A DNA stretch of 64,000 bases from Megamerina dolium (GCA_963854835.1 OY978527.1:17493584-17557583), one strand, 5' to 3'; numbered from the stretch's first letter, positions 10,857 to 22,396 are shown. Numbers and translations are program-made. The notes: generated from the letters alone by a model not told the origin.

Positions 10857-12520
10857 TTTTTGTTCAAAACTGATTTTGAAAAAATAACATCTGGATTAAG
10901 TAAGCTAAGAAATTAATGGCGTGTACTCTTTTAATTTAACAAAGCTGAAAAGGCAAATACAAAATGATTTCAATAAACGTCAAATTTATTTTTAGCCTTA
11001 TGACAAGATAATTAATGAGACAAAAACTTGGAAATACAGCATTTGTTTTTTCAGAACGATGAAAAATGAATTTCTTTAACGATACCAATTTATTGGCGAG
11101 CAAGAGGCAATTTTTCCAATAGTCAAATATTGCTACGAATCTTTATGACAAAGTTTCGAAAAAGGTAATAAAGTTTCCGAAGGTAATACGTTCTCTTAAA
11201 TAAAACAATTGAACTTCATTTCTACCTAAAGTAAGTGTAGGACTTTCGAATTTATACAAAATTAAGTTCCAATTTAAATTTAATATACTTTGGTACTCGA
11301 TTTTTCTTTTAATTGGAACCTAATTTTTACTAATAATACGTGCCATTATTTTAAACTATCATTTAAGCCCAGGTGTTTGTTAGAGTTGGTCATCAACGAT
11401 TTGTTCGAACTCCGATTGATATATGCGCTACTTGTTTCTAGATGTCTTTTGAGACGTACCTATACATTTCCAACTGGGTTCGCTCATGGAGCTAATCGCT
11501 TATGAGCAAGAAATCGTAAAAATGAGCTTTGTATAAAATGATAGATGGACTTTATCATATATGAACATGCGACGCCTGAAATTTCGGGGTGGAATAGAGG
11601 CTAGAAAAAAAAAAAAGGATTAAAAAAAAGACTGCAATAACCAACCATACGATTAATATGTATGTCAAATTATATTTTGGTAATGTCGCCATTGTATTTA
11701 TTATTATTAGTGATGTTGTTGGTTTGCTCTTAATTAATTAAATTGATATTGTTGCTGTTTTTGGGATACTTTTGCTTATTTTTATTTGCTTTTAACATAT
11801 GACTTTTATATTCAAGTTAGTTCATGCAAGTGTACATATGCATGTATATACATATGTATGTATAATAAACGGTTTTATTGTTGCTGGTGTTTTTATTATT
11901 TTTACGTTATTGCTCAAATGGGTGTGTTGTGTTTTCGTACTCGTAAATTCATACGTACATACGTGTATATGCATACGTACTCGTACATGAGTCAATAGTC
12001 GTCGATTCCAATGAACTTTAGTGTTGGCAACACTCTCTTCTCACATTGAGATATCTCACTATTTACTTGTTATCGATTTTGGTGAATTTGTTTGTAATGC
12101 GCTTGTTGTAATTGTTGTTGTTTTTCTCAATTCTATTAATAGATTCGAACTCACAAGTAATAAGTTCATTCGCTTTTTTTTACATTCACACAATGTAGAT
12201 ACATATGTGTATTAGAAAAAAGGTATGTGACCAAAAGTTTATGCAAAAAATAAAAAAAATGCATTAAAACCTCCTGATTTTTCATCCGCGAGACCTTCTA
12301 CTTTTCCTTCCAAATCTCCCTTGGCCGTCCTATGTAAGCACGTTTACGGAAAGTACAAATGGTATCAGGCATCCTTACTTGAACCTTTACTAAAATAAAG
12401 CGCGATGAATACAGTATTGTGATTTGTATTCTATCGGTTCTCCATTCCCAAACAGAAAGTAGTGAAAAATTTAGAGAATATTCTTCCCGTCCATAACTCC
12501 CTTATAATATAATGTACGCG
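10857..12520. other. Non-coding AT-rich DNA
   Basis: Contains TATGTA/ATACGT microsatellite-like DNA at about 11640-12000 and several small motif-free frames. No gene or element can be supported. Confidence 0.5.
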
Positions 12521-12523
12521 TAA

Positions 12524-13192
12524 GTGCCTGTTCACATTGGCCTGCCCAGACGCAACTGTGCGAGCGAGATAGGTGGAAAAGTAGGCAGTAAGAAAGTGAT
12601 GGAAGTTTTGCGCCGAAAATCCAATCCAAAATTAAAAATCGGCGCAACGATCTATGTTCTATGTCCAATGTGTTCCGATTATGACAACTATGCTCACAAA
12701 TTTTTAGAAGTTGAAGCGATAACATCAATAAGAAGCGTTCTATATTAGGGTTGTGCAATTAATTGTTTGTTCAAAAAGTCTGATTAATCAAATTATTCGA
12801 CAAATCAATTCGCTTGATCAAAATTAACATTTATCAAAGTTGAAATTATTCGATTAATCAGAATTTTGATTAATCGCAATCATTTTCATTTTTATATTTT
12901 CTTTATGTATGAAATATTTGAAATATTATCAATATTTTGAAAATTTTTTTAAAATAATTTCTATTTTGAATAATCAAAATCATGATAATTCGATTAATTT
13001 CATATTTGATTAATCGAATACTTTGATTAATCAATATTTCTGAACAAACGATTAATTGCACAGCCCTACTTTATTCCAAAATTCCTATTCCACTGTAGCA
13101 TTTTAGTTGAAATAAAACCGGCGCAATTGCACTAATGTGAACACAGCGTTCATGGATATACCGTTCATGGGAAATCTAATGTAAACAGGCAC
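12524..13192. mobile_element. MITE with TAA duplication (PIF/Harbinger-like), host of a nested MITE
   Basis: Termini GTGCCTGTTCACATTGG and TAATGTAAACAGGCAC are inverted repeats of about 16 bp with two differences. They are flanked by TAA on both sides (12521-12523 and 13193-13195). A 3-bp TWA duplication is the known signature of PIF/Harbinger elements. A second internal ACTAATGTGAACA lies near 13132. A separate hAT-like MITE sits inside at 12747-13067; without it the element is about 350 bp. No transposase remains. Confidence 0.65.
12747..13067. mobile_element. hAT-like MITE rich in ATTAATCGAAT motifs, copy 1
   Basis: Inverted termini AGGGTTGTGCAATTAATTG and CGATTAATTGCACAGCCCT enclose 321 bp built of repeated GATTAATC/ATTCGATTAAT palindromic words. 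Flanking 8-mers TCTATATT and ACTTTATT agree at 6 of 8 positions, compatible with an eroded 8-bp hAT duplication. It interrupts the TAA-flanked MITE. A second copy lies at 61278-61655. Confidence 0.65.
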
Positions 13193-13225
13193 TAAGAAAC
13201 ATCCATTCCTAGTTCTCTTCATTTT

Positions 13226-13553
13226 ACATTTGAAGAATATTGTGTATTTTCATGGAGAAATATTAAAAAATACGGCAATGGCGGCAATTATTCTGGAGCG
13301 TCTCGGAAAAAAGTTGAATCGCGGTGTCCCTCACAAATCGGTGCTGGATCATCTGAATCAAAAAATCAAAATTATATCGTTATATAATCGCTTTGTCCCG
13401 GTAGCGCTGGGGGGTTTCTTCGAAATTTCAATTTTTCGCTTTTTGGGAACACTGAATGAAAAAACGCGATTTTTTTTAGAAATAAAATCGGTTAATTTGT
13501 TATTGGAAAATCAAAAATATTAACAAATTTGAAAAAAACTCTCTAGCGTCACT
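13226..13553 (+). repeat. Interspersed repeat of unknown class, copy 1
   Basis: About 330 bp that recurs inverted at 50118-50456. Shared blocks include TTTTCATGGAGAAATATT, GCAATTATTCTGGAGCGTCT, AAATCGGTGCTGGATCATCT, TTCGAAATTTCAATTTTTC and CTCTAGCG. The plus strand can be read as a 97-codon frame (13230-13523), but the other copy does not keep it open. No inverted termini were seen. It may be part of a larger element. Confidence 0.6.
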
Positions 13554-13606
13554 TACGAATACTTTGTTTTGGGCATTGGGCATGCCGAGGACTTCGCTTA
13601 CAATAT

Positions 13607-14240
13607 ACGAGGGCGGTTCCAGAATTACAGAACAAGGAAAATAACAAAAATCTTTCTTTATTTCTCAACATAATCTCCTTTTAGCTCTATACACTTTTCC
13701 CACCGATATTCTATAGCTTCGATACCCTGTTTATAGTATTAAAATAGCCGTCTACCCGAGACTCGACCTCTTCATTGTTTGCAAATTTTCTACCACCAAG
13801 CCATTTTTTCAAATTTGGAAATAGAAAATAATCCGAAGGAGCTAAATCTTTAATTTCACCTAGCTCACGCACCTTCATCCGGCGACTATCCAATACCATT
13901 TTGTGGATTTTTTTAACCTTCTTTCTGGCGTGGCCACCTCAATTAGTCGATCACTACGGTGTTTGTCTTGGCAGCTCGTACAACCTCGTTTAAACTCTGC
14001 CACACAAAATTTTATGGTCGTAAACGAAGGAGCAGACTCCCCCAGAATAGAATCTAGTTCGGCTTTAATATTCGTTGGACTGACACCTTTCAAATGAAAA
14101 TATTGAATTGCATAACGATGACCAATTTTTTCCATGTTTACAAATTCACTGAGATCGTTAACCTTCGATGGTTCTACAAAAAAAAAATACTAAACGTGGC
14201 GCCTTGAAACTCAAAACATATGTTTTATAAGGTTGCCACA
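13607..14240 (-). pseudogene. Deleted mariner transposase
   Basis: On the minus strand the ATG at 14135 opens MEKIGHRYAIQYFHLKGVSP, then KAELDSILGESAPSFTTIKF and EFKRG, the N-terminal helix-turn-helix region of mariner transposases. A frameshift near 13890 leads to KMVLDSRRMKVRELGE, which is joined directly to LAPSDYFLFPNLKKWL. The whole central catalytic region, with the first two Asp residues, is deleted. Only the third Asp motif and the C terminus (YRWEKCIELKGDYVEK, another frame, about 13665-13715) remain. ACGAGGGCGGTTC at 13607 resembles a mariner terminus. No matching terminus was found at the other end, so the 5' end is lost. About 150 of the usual ~345 residues remain. Confidence 0.8.
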
Positions 14241-14685
14241 TTACACCAAAGTAATTTTTTTCAAACTACTGCCGCCATCTATATGTCAAGAGCAGGAGAC
14301 AAGCGACAAACCTCTGTAACGCTTTTTAATAATTTTTGATATTCTTAAATTAGCTAGTACTTCAATATTTGTCCCTTTATTGTGAAATAACAAGGTACAA
14401 AAGGTAGCGGGTATTACATTTGCCAGCGCATCGCGTTTTGCTGGTGTGATATTGAGTTTATGGGGATATTACAGTATCACCGTTTTTCTGTCAAATCAAT
14501 GTTGTTCTGTTGAGGAATGAACAATTCATTTAAAACCATTCTTTGCTAACGAAACGAGTCTGAGCAAGTATTGGTTCTTCAATGATAATGTGTAAACTCT
14601 GTATCAGACAATCAGACTAACGCCAGATGGGCAATAAAATACTCGTGTACCATTGGTCTGAATTATTTCAAAAAATTCTACTAGG
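14241..14685. other. Non-coding stretch, nothing recognised
   Basis: Mixed-composition DNA between a mariner remnant and a LOA-type remnant. No motif on either strand. Confidence 0.45.
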
Positions 14686-15118
14686 GTAAACATTATTAAA
14701 GGCGTCATTACAAGGCATTGTCTTATCGGTAGACAAGCCAATAGATTAGGCTTATAAGCACCTGACCACTGGCGCAGCTGTAACGATGAGCAGGAACTGG
14801 AAATCATCTTACACTTTTTGTGTAAATGTCCAACGCTGAGAGATGAAAACGATCATGCACCTTTTGTGTGAGTGTCTAAAATTCGCAAGCCTTAGAATGT
14901 AACTTGAAGAACAACCTCATCGATGTGGCACGATGTAAGCAGGAAGATTTATTGGCTTTTCCCGTAACTAGGGAGGATAGAGCGGCTCAGGTTGCAGCAT
15001 TTAAGTGGGTCTCCGCAAATGCACAAAAAAGACAAACCAAATTTTGGATGCGACAGGAACATTGCAAAATGTTCCTGTTGTTGAACAAAACAACACCTAT
15101 TCGCAAAGAGTTATTCTA
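14686..15118 (+). pseudogene. LOA/R1-type LINE 3' end with zinc-knuckle remnant
   Basis: The plus strand encodes HCLIGRQANRLGL, a stop, APDHWRSCNDEQELEIILHF and LCKCPTLR. This is the C-terminal TGHCLxGxHAxRLGxxxxxxCRxC...EExxEHxLCxCPxL block that follows RNase H in LOA/R1-type ORF2 proteins. A second, partly duplicated LLCECLKFASL lies just downstream at about 14855-14895. Stops and frame changes prevent function. Everything upstream of this block is missing. Confidence 0.7.
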
Positions 15119-15769
15119 GGCTAGTTTTATGCTATCATTGTGTTGATTCCAAGTAGTCAAAGACCACAAAAACCCGTGAGAAATAGAAACCAATAATGGT
15201 ACCGTGTCCTTGAACACAGAACCGTTCCTTTATTGACCCAATATATTCCATGTTGCCCTCATCTAGCATGGCACTCTTGTCAAAGTTGTGCCATTATAAT
15301 CTTTATACTTTTTCATTCATTTTTCATCGAAATAATCACAATAATGAACCCAAAAACCGAATAAATTTTTTACTCGAAACGAACACGCATTGTGTGCTTG
15401 CGCATAAAAGAGAGAGGATTAAGGAGTGGAACGTTCTAAACAATGCTATTGTACATACATATAATCAAAATAGGTATATAGAGTGTGTCTGCAGTAATTT
15501 AACATGCACACATGCCACACCATACCATACCACACCATTTCATGCATTGATAATTACTTTACTTTGATTACGCAGATATACATATGTATACGTGCACAGG
15601 TAACGACGACTACAACAGCAACATGCATCCAAATAATGTATTTTAATTTGATTTTATTTCATTCATTACTCATACCAAGCGAGTGGGTGTACTATTTTCT
15701 GTTTTGCTTGTTAATGGAACATACTCTTGCATACCTACATATTTTTACGTTTTTACTCACTCGCTCAGT
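15119..15769. other. Non-coding AT-rich stretch, possibly diverged LTR
   Basis: Contains CACACCATACCATACC and ATATACATATGTATA runs. The right part abuts the LTR-like block at 15770 and may belong to it, but it does not match the copy at the window start. Confidence 0.4.
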
Positions 15770-15978
15770 CACTCACTCTTTAATTTAACTTGCTATCGTG
15801 TAATGTTGCCTCTATCACTTTCGGAGTCGAATGGATTCATTTGTCAACAACTGGCCATATTTATACTCTGTGGCAACACTCAAGAATCTTCCTTTATCGT
15901 AGTCGAGTCTCTTCTCTTTCTTTCTATTCGTACATTTAACAATTAGTGATGGAAAACCAACCATCGATTCTCATTACA
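15770..15978 (-). mobile_element. 3' LTR (partial) of a Ty3/gypsy-type element
   Basis: On the minus strand a purine tract (AAAGGGAGGGCAG, 15979-15991) is followed by TGTAATGAGAATCGATGG, the expected polypurine-tract/LTR junction with a TG start. The sequence is shared with the window start (TTTAATTTAACTTGCTATCG, TATCACTTTCG, TGTCAACAACTGGC). The far LTR end is not resolved. Confidence 0.6.
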
Positions 15979-17170
15979 CTGCCCTCCCTTTAACCTTGTT
16001 CGTCGCGAACAAGTTTCTATACTTCCCCTTGATATGGCGCAAGTCGCTCCAAATACACTATTTTAAACTTTTTTTCTTTTATTACAAGCACGTTGAATAA
16101 GATACACTAAGTCAATGATTTTTGTTATTATCTCATATGGTCCTTCCCTATGAGTCTGTGGTTTAGGGGACAGGACTTTCTTTCGTTGTGGAATATGAAA
16201 CATTACAAGCTCTCCTTGATAGAACTCTTTGGAATTTGGAATACCGGGTCTTCATCTTGTCGCTTTTCATTTGCGACCGCTCTCTGATGAACTGATGTAT
16301 TTCATCCAACTGTTCCCGCTTTTCGCTAGTATAGTTACCTTCGGTTGATCTCATTGGTGTTGCGACTCCAAACCTTAAATCAGGTGGCAGTCTTAACTTA
16401 TTTCCAAAAATTGCCATTACTGGTGTAGTAGCCGTCCGTCGTATCATGTCGTGCGCATCGGTATGCCATGTGGAACATTGGTATAGGCACATCGAAGTTG
16501 TTTTGGTATTTATCTACGACTTTTCACAGATATTCCTCCATGGAACGGTTAAACGTTCTGCCATGGCAGCAGATTGTATGTGCAAAGGTGTTGTACGAGT
16601 TTTGTATATACCCAAAATACGGCACATCTCTTGGAACACAACTGATTCGAAATTTCGCCCTTGGTCTGAGTGTAACTTCAGCGGTACACCAAAACGAGTA
16701 ATCCATTGGTTGACGAATACATCCGCAACTGTACTAGCTTTTAGCTAGTGATTTTTCCATCTTCACTTTCCCATGCTTTCCAGTGGCTTTGCCACTGCTC
16801 ACAGTATGCCTCTGCTATTGGACTCCCATTAGTAATTTCTTGCCAATGTAGACGTACGCCCTGTTCCTTGTGTTCCATAATCTTTACGAGATCTTGGTCG
16901 TTTCATTGACCTTCTTGCATTCGTTCGATAGTCCATGGCTCCTCCGGCAAGATATTCGTAAGTTGTATGTGAAAACAATGTTTACGTTCCATTTTGCAAG
17001 AACGACGAGTTAGAGCATCCGCTTTATCATGATGCTCAGTTCGTAGATGAAATGACTGACCTTACAAGTATTTATGGAAATACTTTACACATTCCAGTAT
17101 TGCTTTCTGGCTTTGACAAGATTTTACTGTAGTATGCTATCACTTTTTCTTGCCCATTTTGGATAGAATA
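15979..17170 (-). pseudogene. Ty3/gypsy-type pol fragment: RNase H end and integrase
   Basis: Reading the minus strand downstream from 17170: an RNase H end (AILECVKYFHKYL, then LRTEHHDKADALTRRSC), a linker, and integrase core pieces VNQWITRFGVPLKLHSDQGRNF at about 16640-16710 and MAERLNRSMEEYL-type residues at about 16530-16565. Then AHDMIRRTATTPVMAIFGNKLRLPPDL and DEIHQFIRERSQMKSDKMKTRY at 16240-16490. The C-terminal part reads IITKIIDLVYLIQR at about 16090. The frame changes several times and has stops. The purine tract and LTR follow immediately, which fits the 3' half of an LTR retrotransposon. Gag, protease and RT are missing. Confidence 0.8.
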
Positions 17171-17261
17171 GAAATTAAATAAATATAATTATCATAATCA
17201 TGATTTGTATTAAATGCTGGTTAGCATTTAATAGGTAAGTATTATTTAAATTTGTTTGAAG

Positions 17262-17745
17262 TAAATCAACCTGTAACGTCCGATCCCTCTATAGGGAAGG
17301 TGCCTCTATTCAGCTGGTTGATGTCCTCGAGAAGTACAAAGCTGACATCACCGCTATCCAGAAAATGCGATGAATGGGACAGAGCTCCTCCAAAAGAGCA
17401 TCCTGTGACATTGACTATAGTTGCCATGAGAAGCGGCACGAACTAGGATGTGGATTTTTAGTTAGCAAGCGACTCCAACACCTGGTCTTACAGTTCACGC
17501 CTGTGAACGAATGGCTGGCTACAATCCGCATCAGGGCAAATTTTTTTAACATCAGCCTAATCTGTACCCACGCTCCGACAGATAAGAAGGACGATACGAT
17601 CAAAGAGAGCTTCTTTCAGCTCCTTGAAGAAGCTTATGATCGCTGCCCCCGCCACGATATCAAAATCGAGCTTGGCGATTTCATTGCCAGGGTGGGTAAG
17701 GAGGGTACCTTTGGTCCTACTATTGGATAATTCAGAATCCACCAG
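17262..17745 (+). pseudogene. RTE-type LINE endonuclease fragment
   Basis: The reading through about 17310 gives QLVDVLEKYKADITAIQ, KMR, an in-frame stop where RW is expected, then MGQSSSKRASCDIDYSCHEKR, GCGFLVSKRLQHLVLQFTPV, LATIRIRANFFNISLICTHA, PTDKKDDTIKESFF and IELGDFIARVGKEG. This is the apurinic-type endonuclease of RTE-like LINEs, often labelled craniofacial development protein 2 in insect annotations. The key GDFN has become GDFI. It ends abruptly near 17745. It may be the 5' part of the family whose RT lies at 37-44 kb; this is inferred from family resemblance. Confidence 0.75.
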
Positions 17746-17859
17746 AACATCACTGCGTTTGAAAGATGACATTTAAAAGAAAATTTTTTGCTAAGAAAAT
17801 ACGTAATATGCTTCAACAGTTAAAAAGTTTTTTGAGTCTGAAAACGGAGCTCTCTAATG

Positions 17860-18480
17860 AAGAAATTTGTTGAATTTTAAAGTCTTAATTCTATAAAGGC
17901 AAAAACGTGCCTCAGGCACATGCACAATATTTCGCAGAATCTTCGTTGTGAAGATTCTCCAAAAATCCGGAGAAAATTTATATGCAATCGCTTATGATAC
18001 CGCTTGCTTAAGCGGTTTGAAAACAGGCAACTTCTGAAACGAATGGCCACTGGATCACATAAAACAATGTGCAGCGAAAACGATCATGAAAGAGCCGATC
18101 GGAAGCACCAGAAACCATCGCAAACCAAGAATAACAAATAAGAAGACGACCTTTGTTGTTGGTGGAACTGGACCGTAGTCGTTCCTTACAAGCCTTCGAC
18201 ACCCGATCGACTCGGATCTGTACAGTGAACAACTAATGAGATTGAGCGAAGTAATCAAGCAAAAGCGACATGAATTGACGAAATCTCAAGATGTAATCTT
18301 CGGTAACCCAGAAAAAACTGGGGAAACTTTTAGTTCACTTACCACACAGCCCAGTTGCTTCAAAACTCTCTACAGGAGAAGAAATTGCAGTCTAAAAACG
18401 ATTGCGAAAACGACTTGTTGACATTCTTCGGTGATCGTTAATATTGGCCAGTATTTTGATTAAGAAATTTGATTGATTAC
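17860..18480 (+). pseudogene. Decayed mariner transposase
   Basis: The plus strand holds, across frames, a SENDHERADRKHQKPSQTK region, a VVVPYKPSTPDRLGSVQ region, LYSEQLMRLSEVIKQKRHEL at about 18217-18276 and a SNGQYFD-like end near 18440-18465. These match the second half of mariner transposases: LxPxxTIxxxxYxxQLxRL, then the C-terminal GxYF. The expected HDNARPH motif is unrecognisable. Several frameshifts. It is older than the other mariner remnants. Confidence 0.6.
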
Positions 18481-18960
18481 TGACTTACTCACCTCACGCC
18501 GTTAACCATCCTGAGCTTCGAAGAAATTTTCAAATAAAGCCATACATATTTTGTCCCACATTGAGCCAATTTGAAGAGGTTGACGTGACTGCTTAGGTGA
18601 ATAATTTGAATGAAATAGTTATAATGGCAGGTTTTGCAATTTTGCATTTCTGAAGCTAATGCTTCCACATGCTTCCACGGAGAAAATTAACATAAGTGTT
18701 GTAAGAACTGCTTGGGATGAGGCATTACTTACTGCAGGAAAAGCAACTTTGTTAAAGATAGTCGCTTTTAAAAGGCCACTACGAAGCATGCAGGAGAGAC
18801 AATGGCTTCTACAGACTCTTAATGAAGTTCAGATTGTTTGTTAGAATTGACAGAAATTATTCTGAAGTAAGCATTTCACGTTCGCTTCTGGGGTTTTAAA
18901 TCGGCCAGACCTCTCATGGTGGTGCCTTAAGAAAGAAGACACATCTTAATATGTTTTTAG
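18481..18960. other. Non-coding stretch with one 61-codon frame of unknown identity
   Basis: The frame at 18659-18844 (AWDEALLTAGKATLLKIVAF) shows no family I recognise. It sits between two transposase remnants and is probably element-derived. Confidence 0.35.
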
Positions 18961-18966
18961 CATCAA

Positions 18967-19830
18967 TTGTTTACAATCTTGGAATGGGGCGACATCGAAA
19001 ATCGTATTGTTGTAGTTGGCTTACTAAAATGCAGCATGGGAAAAGGCGATATCTTTCGGACGTTGCTACCGCTTGGAATCACTCGCAAGTTTGTGTACCG
19101 TGCTGTGAAGTTGTTTGAGGATACTGGTGGAGTACAAGGCCGTCAAAGATCCGGTAGTCCGCACATTGCGAGAACTCTGAAAGCCATCAAAGCCGTGAAG
19201 AAGCGAATCGACCGAAATCCGCAGCGAAAACAGAAAATCTTGTCGCGGGAAATGAAAATTTCGCAAAAATCCATGTCCATTAAGATTTGGGACTCAGCGC
19301 ATACAAGCGACACACTGAATATCTACTCACTACCGTATTGGAGGAAAAACGTAAGCTAAAATCGAAAGCCTTACGCAGCCGGTACGATCACAGACAAATT
19401 CTGTTTACTGACGAGAAAATCTTCACCGTAGATGAATCGTTCAATAAACAAAAGGATCGTGTGTATGCTCGTCCTCCAGAGAAGCAGCCCACCTCATCCC
19501 GAGGATCCAAAGAGGCCTCTGCTCCAGCTCACAAGGCAAAAACGGCTCAACATTCCGGACTCCATATCAACGGGTGATTGGCCAGCTGGTAGTCCAGACC
19601 TAAACTCGTTGGATTACAAGTTGTAGTCCGTATTAGAGAGCATGGCTTATTCTATTCGACACCCAAATATTGAGTCGTTGAAGCGAGCCCTTTTCCGTGC
19701 AATCGACAATTTCCCCATGCATGAAGTGTGTCTCGCGATCGATGAGTGGCGAGATCATCTCAAGTCGTGCTGGAAGGCAAATGGAAGTCATTTCGAATAA
19801 GTTGTTCCAAGATTTGTAGCCATTGAATCA
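18967..19830 (+). pseudogene. maT/DD37D-type transposase with internal deletion
   Basis: The N-terminal part (18967-19300) reads NRIVVVGLLKCSMGKGDIF, then TRKFVYRAVKLFEDTGGVQ and RQRSGSP, a paired helix-turn-helix DNA-binding region. A frameshift near 19285 gives MGLSAYKRHTEYLLTTVLEE, then LFTDEKIFTVDESFNKQ with the first catalytic Asp. A deletion near 19510-19525 joins SRGSKEA to SAPAHKAKT, removing the segment before the second Asp. SPDLNSLDYKL, the third acidic motif, follows, then a stop (W to stop) and LESMAYSIRHPNIESLK, AIDEWRDHLKSCWKANGSHFE. The residue spacing is typical of maT-type mariner relatives. The terminal repeats were not identified. Confidence 0.8.
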
Positions 19831-20062
19831 CCCCAATAAAAATAAAAAAAAATTTTTTTTTAATATTAATTCGATTTCATTTGGCATCGATTTTTCTGTG
19901 TACCGATATTTATGAGTTGACTAGGTACACACGACTACCCCAACGCACAAACCATTCACCTACAACCATATAGGCATGTACCTACGATTTTATAATATTT
20001 CCAAAGAAGTAGTTGTTGTAAGCAAAATTTAGAAATTTATTGGCACTATTTACATATACATA
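19831..20062. other. Non-coding spacer
   Basis: A/T homopolymers then mixed sequence up to the Tc1 element. Confidence 0.5.
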
Positions 20063-21713
20063 CAGTGGCTCACAGCTTATTTCGTACAGTGTATATATTT
20101 TTATGTACATGGCTGTAACATCGAAACTAAAAAACTTATCGATAAGTTTTGAATGTAGATGTCTGTGTATGTGTTTAGTAAACCTAATAAGAAAACGGGG
20201 AACCCCAAAAATTTTTCTTTTTGTTATGCAAGAGAGAAAAACTATTGATCAGCTGATTTTCAGCTCACATCTTATTTCGTACACAAACTTCAATGTAAGT
20301 AAGTTTCATTCTGCCGCGCAGTTACAAAGTTTTTTTGAATTGTATGAGTTTTTGGACCTTTTTAACTATTATAACAATTTTTATTATTATTATTTTAAAT
20401 AGTTAAAGTGCTGTAAATTAAACATTTAGCTTTATGGGTCATCGTACAACGATGGAACAGCGTAAACTGGTAATTAACCATTTTAGGAAAGGTCAGAGTG
20501 TGCGAAAAATTGCTGAAATGACAAATTTAAGTGCCTCAACTGTCCAATACATCATTCAACGCTTCGTTCGCGAAAATCGGTTGGAGAACAAGGGCAGAGA
20601 AGCACCTAATAAGATTTTCAACGCATCAGACGAGCGTTATATTGTACGAAAAATTAAGAAAAATCCAAAGTTATCCGCTCCGAAGTTGGCTGCAGAGGTT
20701 CAGCGTGAAATAGGAAAATCATCCAGTGCTGAAACTGTCCGACGTGTGCTGCGCAATCATGACTTGAACGGTCGAGTAGCCCGAAAGAAACCATTCATTT
20801 CGAAAATGAATATACAACGCCGACTTGACTTCGCCAAAGAGCATATTATTAATACTCCTGCGTTCTGGAATACCGTTATTTTCGCGGATGAGTCTAAGTT
20901 TAATATTTTTGGCTCGGACGGAATGTCATATGTTTGGCGTAAAGCTAATACCGAGCTAAACAAGGAGAACCTTAAGCCCACAGTGAAGCATGGTGGCGGT
21001 AGCGTGATGGTTTGGGCCTGTATGTCAGCAGCCGGAGTAGGTGAATTGGTTTTTATTGAGGGAACAATGGACAAAATGAAGTACCTCGAGATTCTGAAAA
21101 ACAATTTACTTCAAAGTGCAGACAAACTGGGTTTGCGGGAAGAATTTCGGTATTACCAAGATAATGACCCAAAACATAAATCTGGGATTGTGCAATCTTG
21201 GCTTATTTGAACTGCTCACACTTGATGTCTCCACCACCACAGTCACCTGACATGAATGTGATTGAAAATCTTTAGTCTATTTTGGACAATAAAATAAGAA
21301 CACACAAGATTTCTAATAAGCAAGACCTAAAGAAGGTACTGATGGAGGAATGGAAAAAAATCACACCAGACATCACTCAAAAATTGGTGGATTCAATGCC
21401 AAGTAGACTCCAGGCTGTCATTAACGCTAAGGGATGTCATACTAAATATTAAAATCAACTTACTTTGTTTTTAGTTTGAACTTAAAGAGACTGTACGAAA
21501 TAAGCTGTGACATGAATTTTCCTATTTTTTTCTTATTTTATTTTTTTATAGTGTCAAACACTAAAATTTTGAAAAAGTAAATTTTGGAAAATAAAAAACA
21601 AACCTTCCTTTCAAAAATGGCATTTATATTTTGTTCAAATTTTTGCTATATTAGGAATTACGACTGCAGCAATTTTTAAACTGTCACTGTACGAAATAAG
21701 CTGGGAGCCACTG
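20063..21713 (+). mobile_element. Tc1-type DNA transposon, terminally complete, copy 1
   Basis: Exactly 1651 bp, bounded by TA (20061-20062 and 21714-21715). The termini are CAGTGGCTCACAGCTTATTT and AAATAAGCTGGGAGCCACTG. The ATTTCGTAC core is repeated inside each end: at about 20275-20285 (CATCTTATTTCGTACA) and about 21492-21510 (TGTACGAAATAAGCTG). This is the IR/DR arrangement known in Bari-, Minos- and Paris-like Tc1 elements. Copy 2 at 33929-35579 has the same length and appears nearly base-identical. It carries a defective transposase gene. Confidence 0.95.
20434..21452 (+). pseudogene. Tc1-type (DD34E) transposase with one frameshift and one stop, copy 1
   Basis: The open part is 258 codons. 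The first 110 or so form the paired helix-turn-helix DNA-binding region (TTMEQRKLVINHF, RKIAEMTNLSASTVQYII, APKLAAEVQREI). The catalytic domain starts with FADESKFNIFGSDG (Asp152), then the glycine-rich KHGGGSVMVWACMSAAGVGE, then YYQDNDPKHKSG (Asp243). The frame stops at 21208. In another frame the protein continues SPPPQSPDMNVIENL (catalytic Glu at 21264) to a stop at 21452. The 104 nt from Asp243 to the Glu codon, plus one lost base, gives exactly the 34-residue spacing of DD34E. A second lesion is TAG at 21273-21275. Both lesions are identical in copy 2. Motif wording resembles Bari-like transposases. Confidence 0.92.
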
Positions 21714-21798
21714 TACATGTAAATGCTTATTTATTTATGTACACTATTAATGAAATTTAAATAAAATTTACAAACACGTGTGTTGAATACATTAAATG

Positions 21799-21868
<70 letters not shown>

Positions 21869-22396
21869 AATAAAAATGCAACAATACTCTACTGCTACAT
21901 ACTAATATAAAAGTCTGCTTCTTTTTATTCTTGGAGGAAAAAAGACGAAACAAATGTATGTATGTGCCTATTTATAAATTCAATTTGGAAATTTCGTGTG
22001 CGCTTATGTTTTTTTCCATAAATATTTGTTCATTATTAAAATTTTGTTGTTGTTGATGATGTATTTGTTGCATGTTGATTTTAAATAAATTCATACATAT
22101 TCACCAATTCTTACCCACCTCGTTCAATTTGAAATGATTTTATTCACTGCAAAGCCATTAACATTAGCCTTCTTCTTTTTGTTCTCATCAGTCGGCCATT
22201 GTTGTCTCGAAATTGTATTTACATATTGATTTTATTTTTAACCGATTTCGAAAAAGGTACTTTTAAGAGTTTCAAGTTTTCAATAATTAATTTAGAAATA
22301 ATTAATTAATTTTAATAAAATGGGATGATCGTAGTAGATCTACTTTTCATCTCCACCATAATCTTCTACCATCAAACGATGGAAAGTAATAGCCTA
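21714..22396. repeat. Non-coding DNA with a poly-A/(TA)n microsatellite
   Basis: A-run at about 21799-21816 followed by (TA)n to about 21860. The rest is AT-rich without a recognised feature. Confidence 0.8.
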
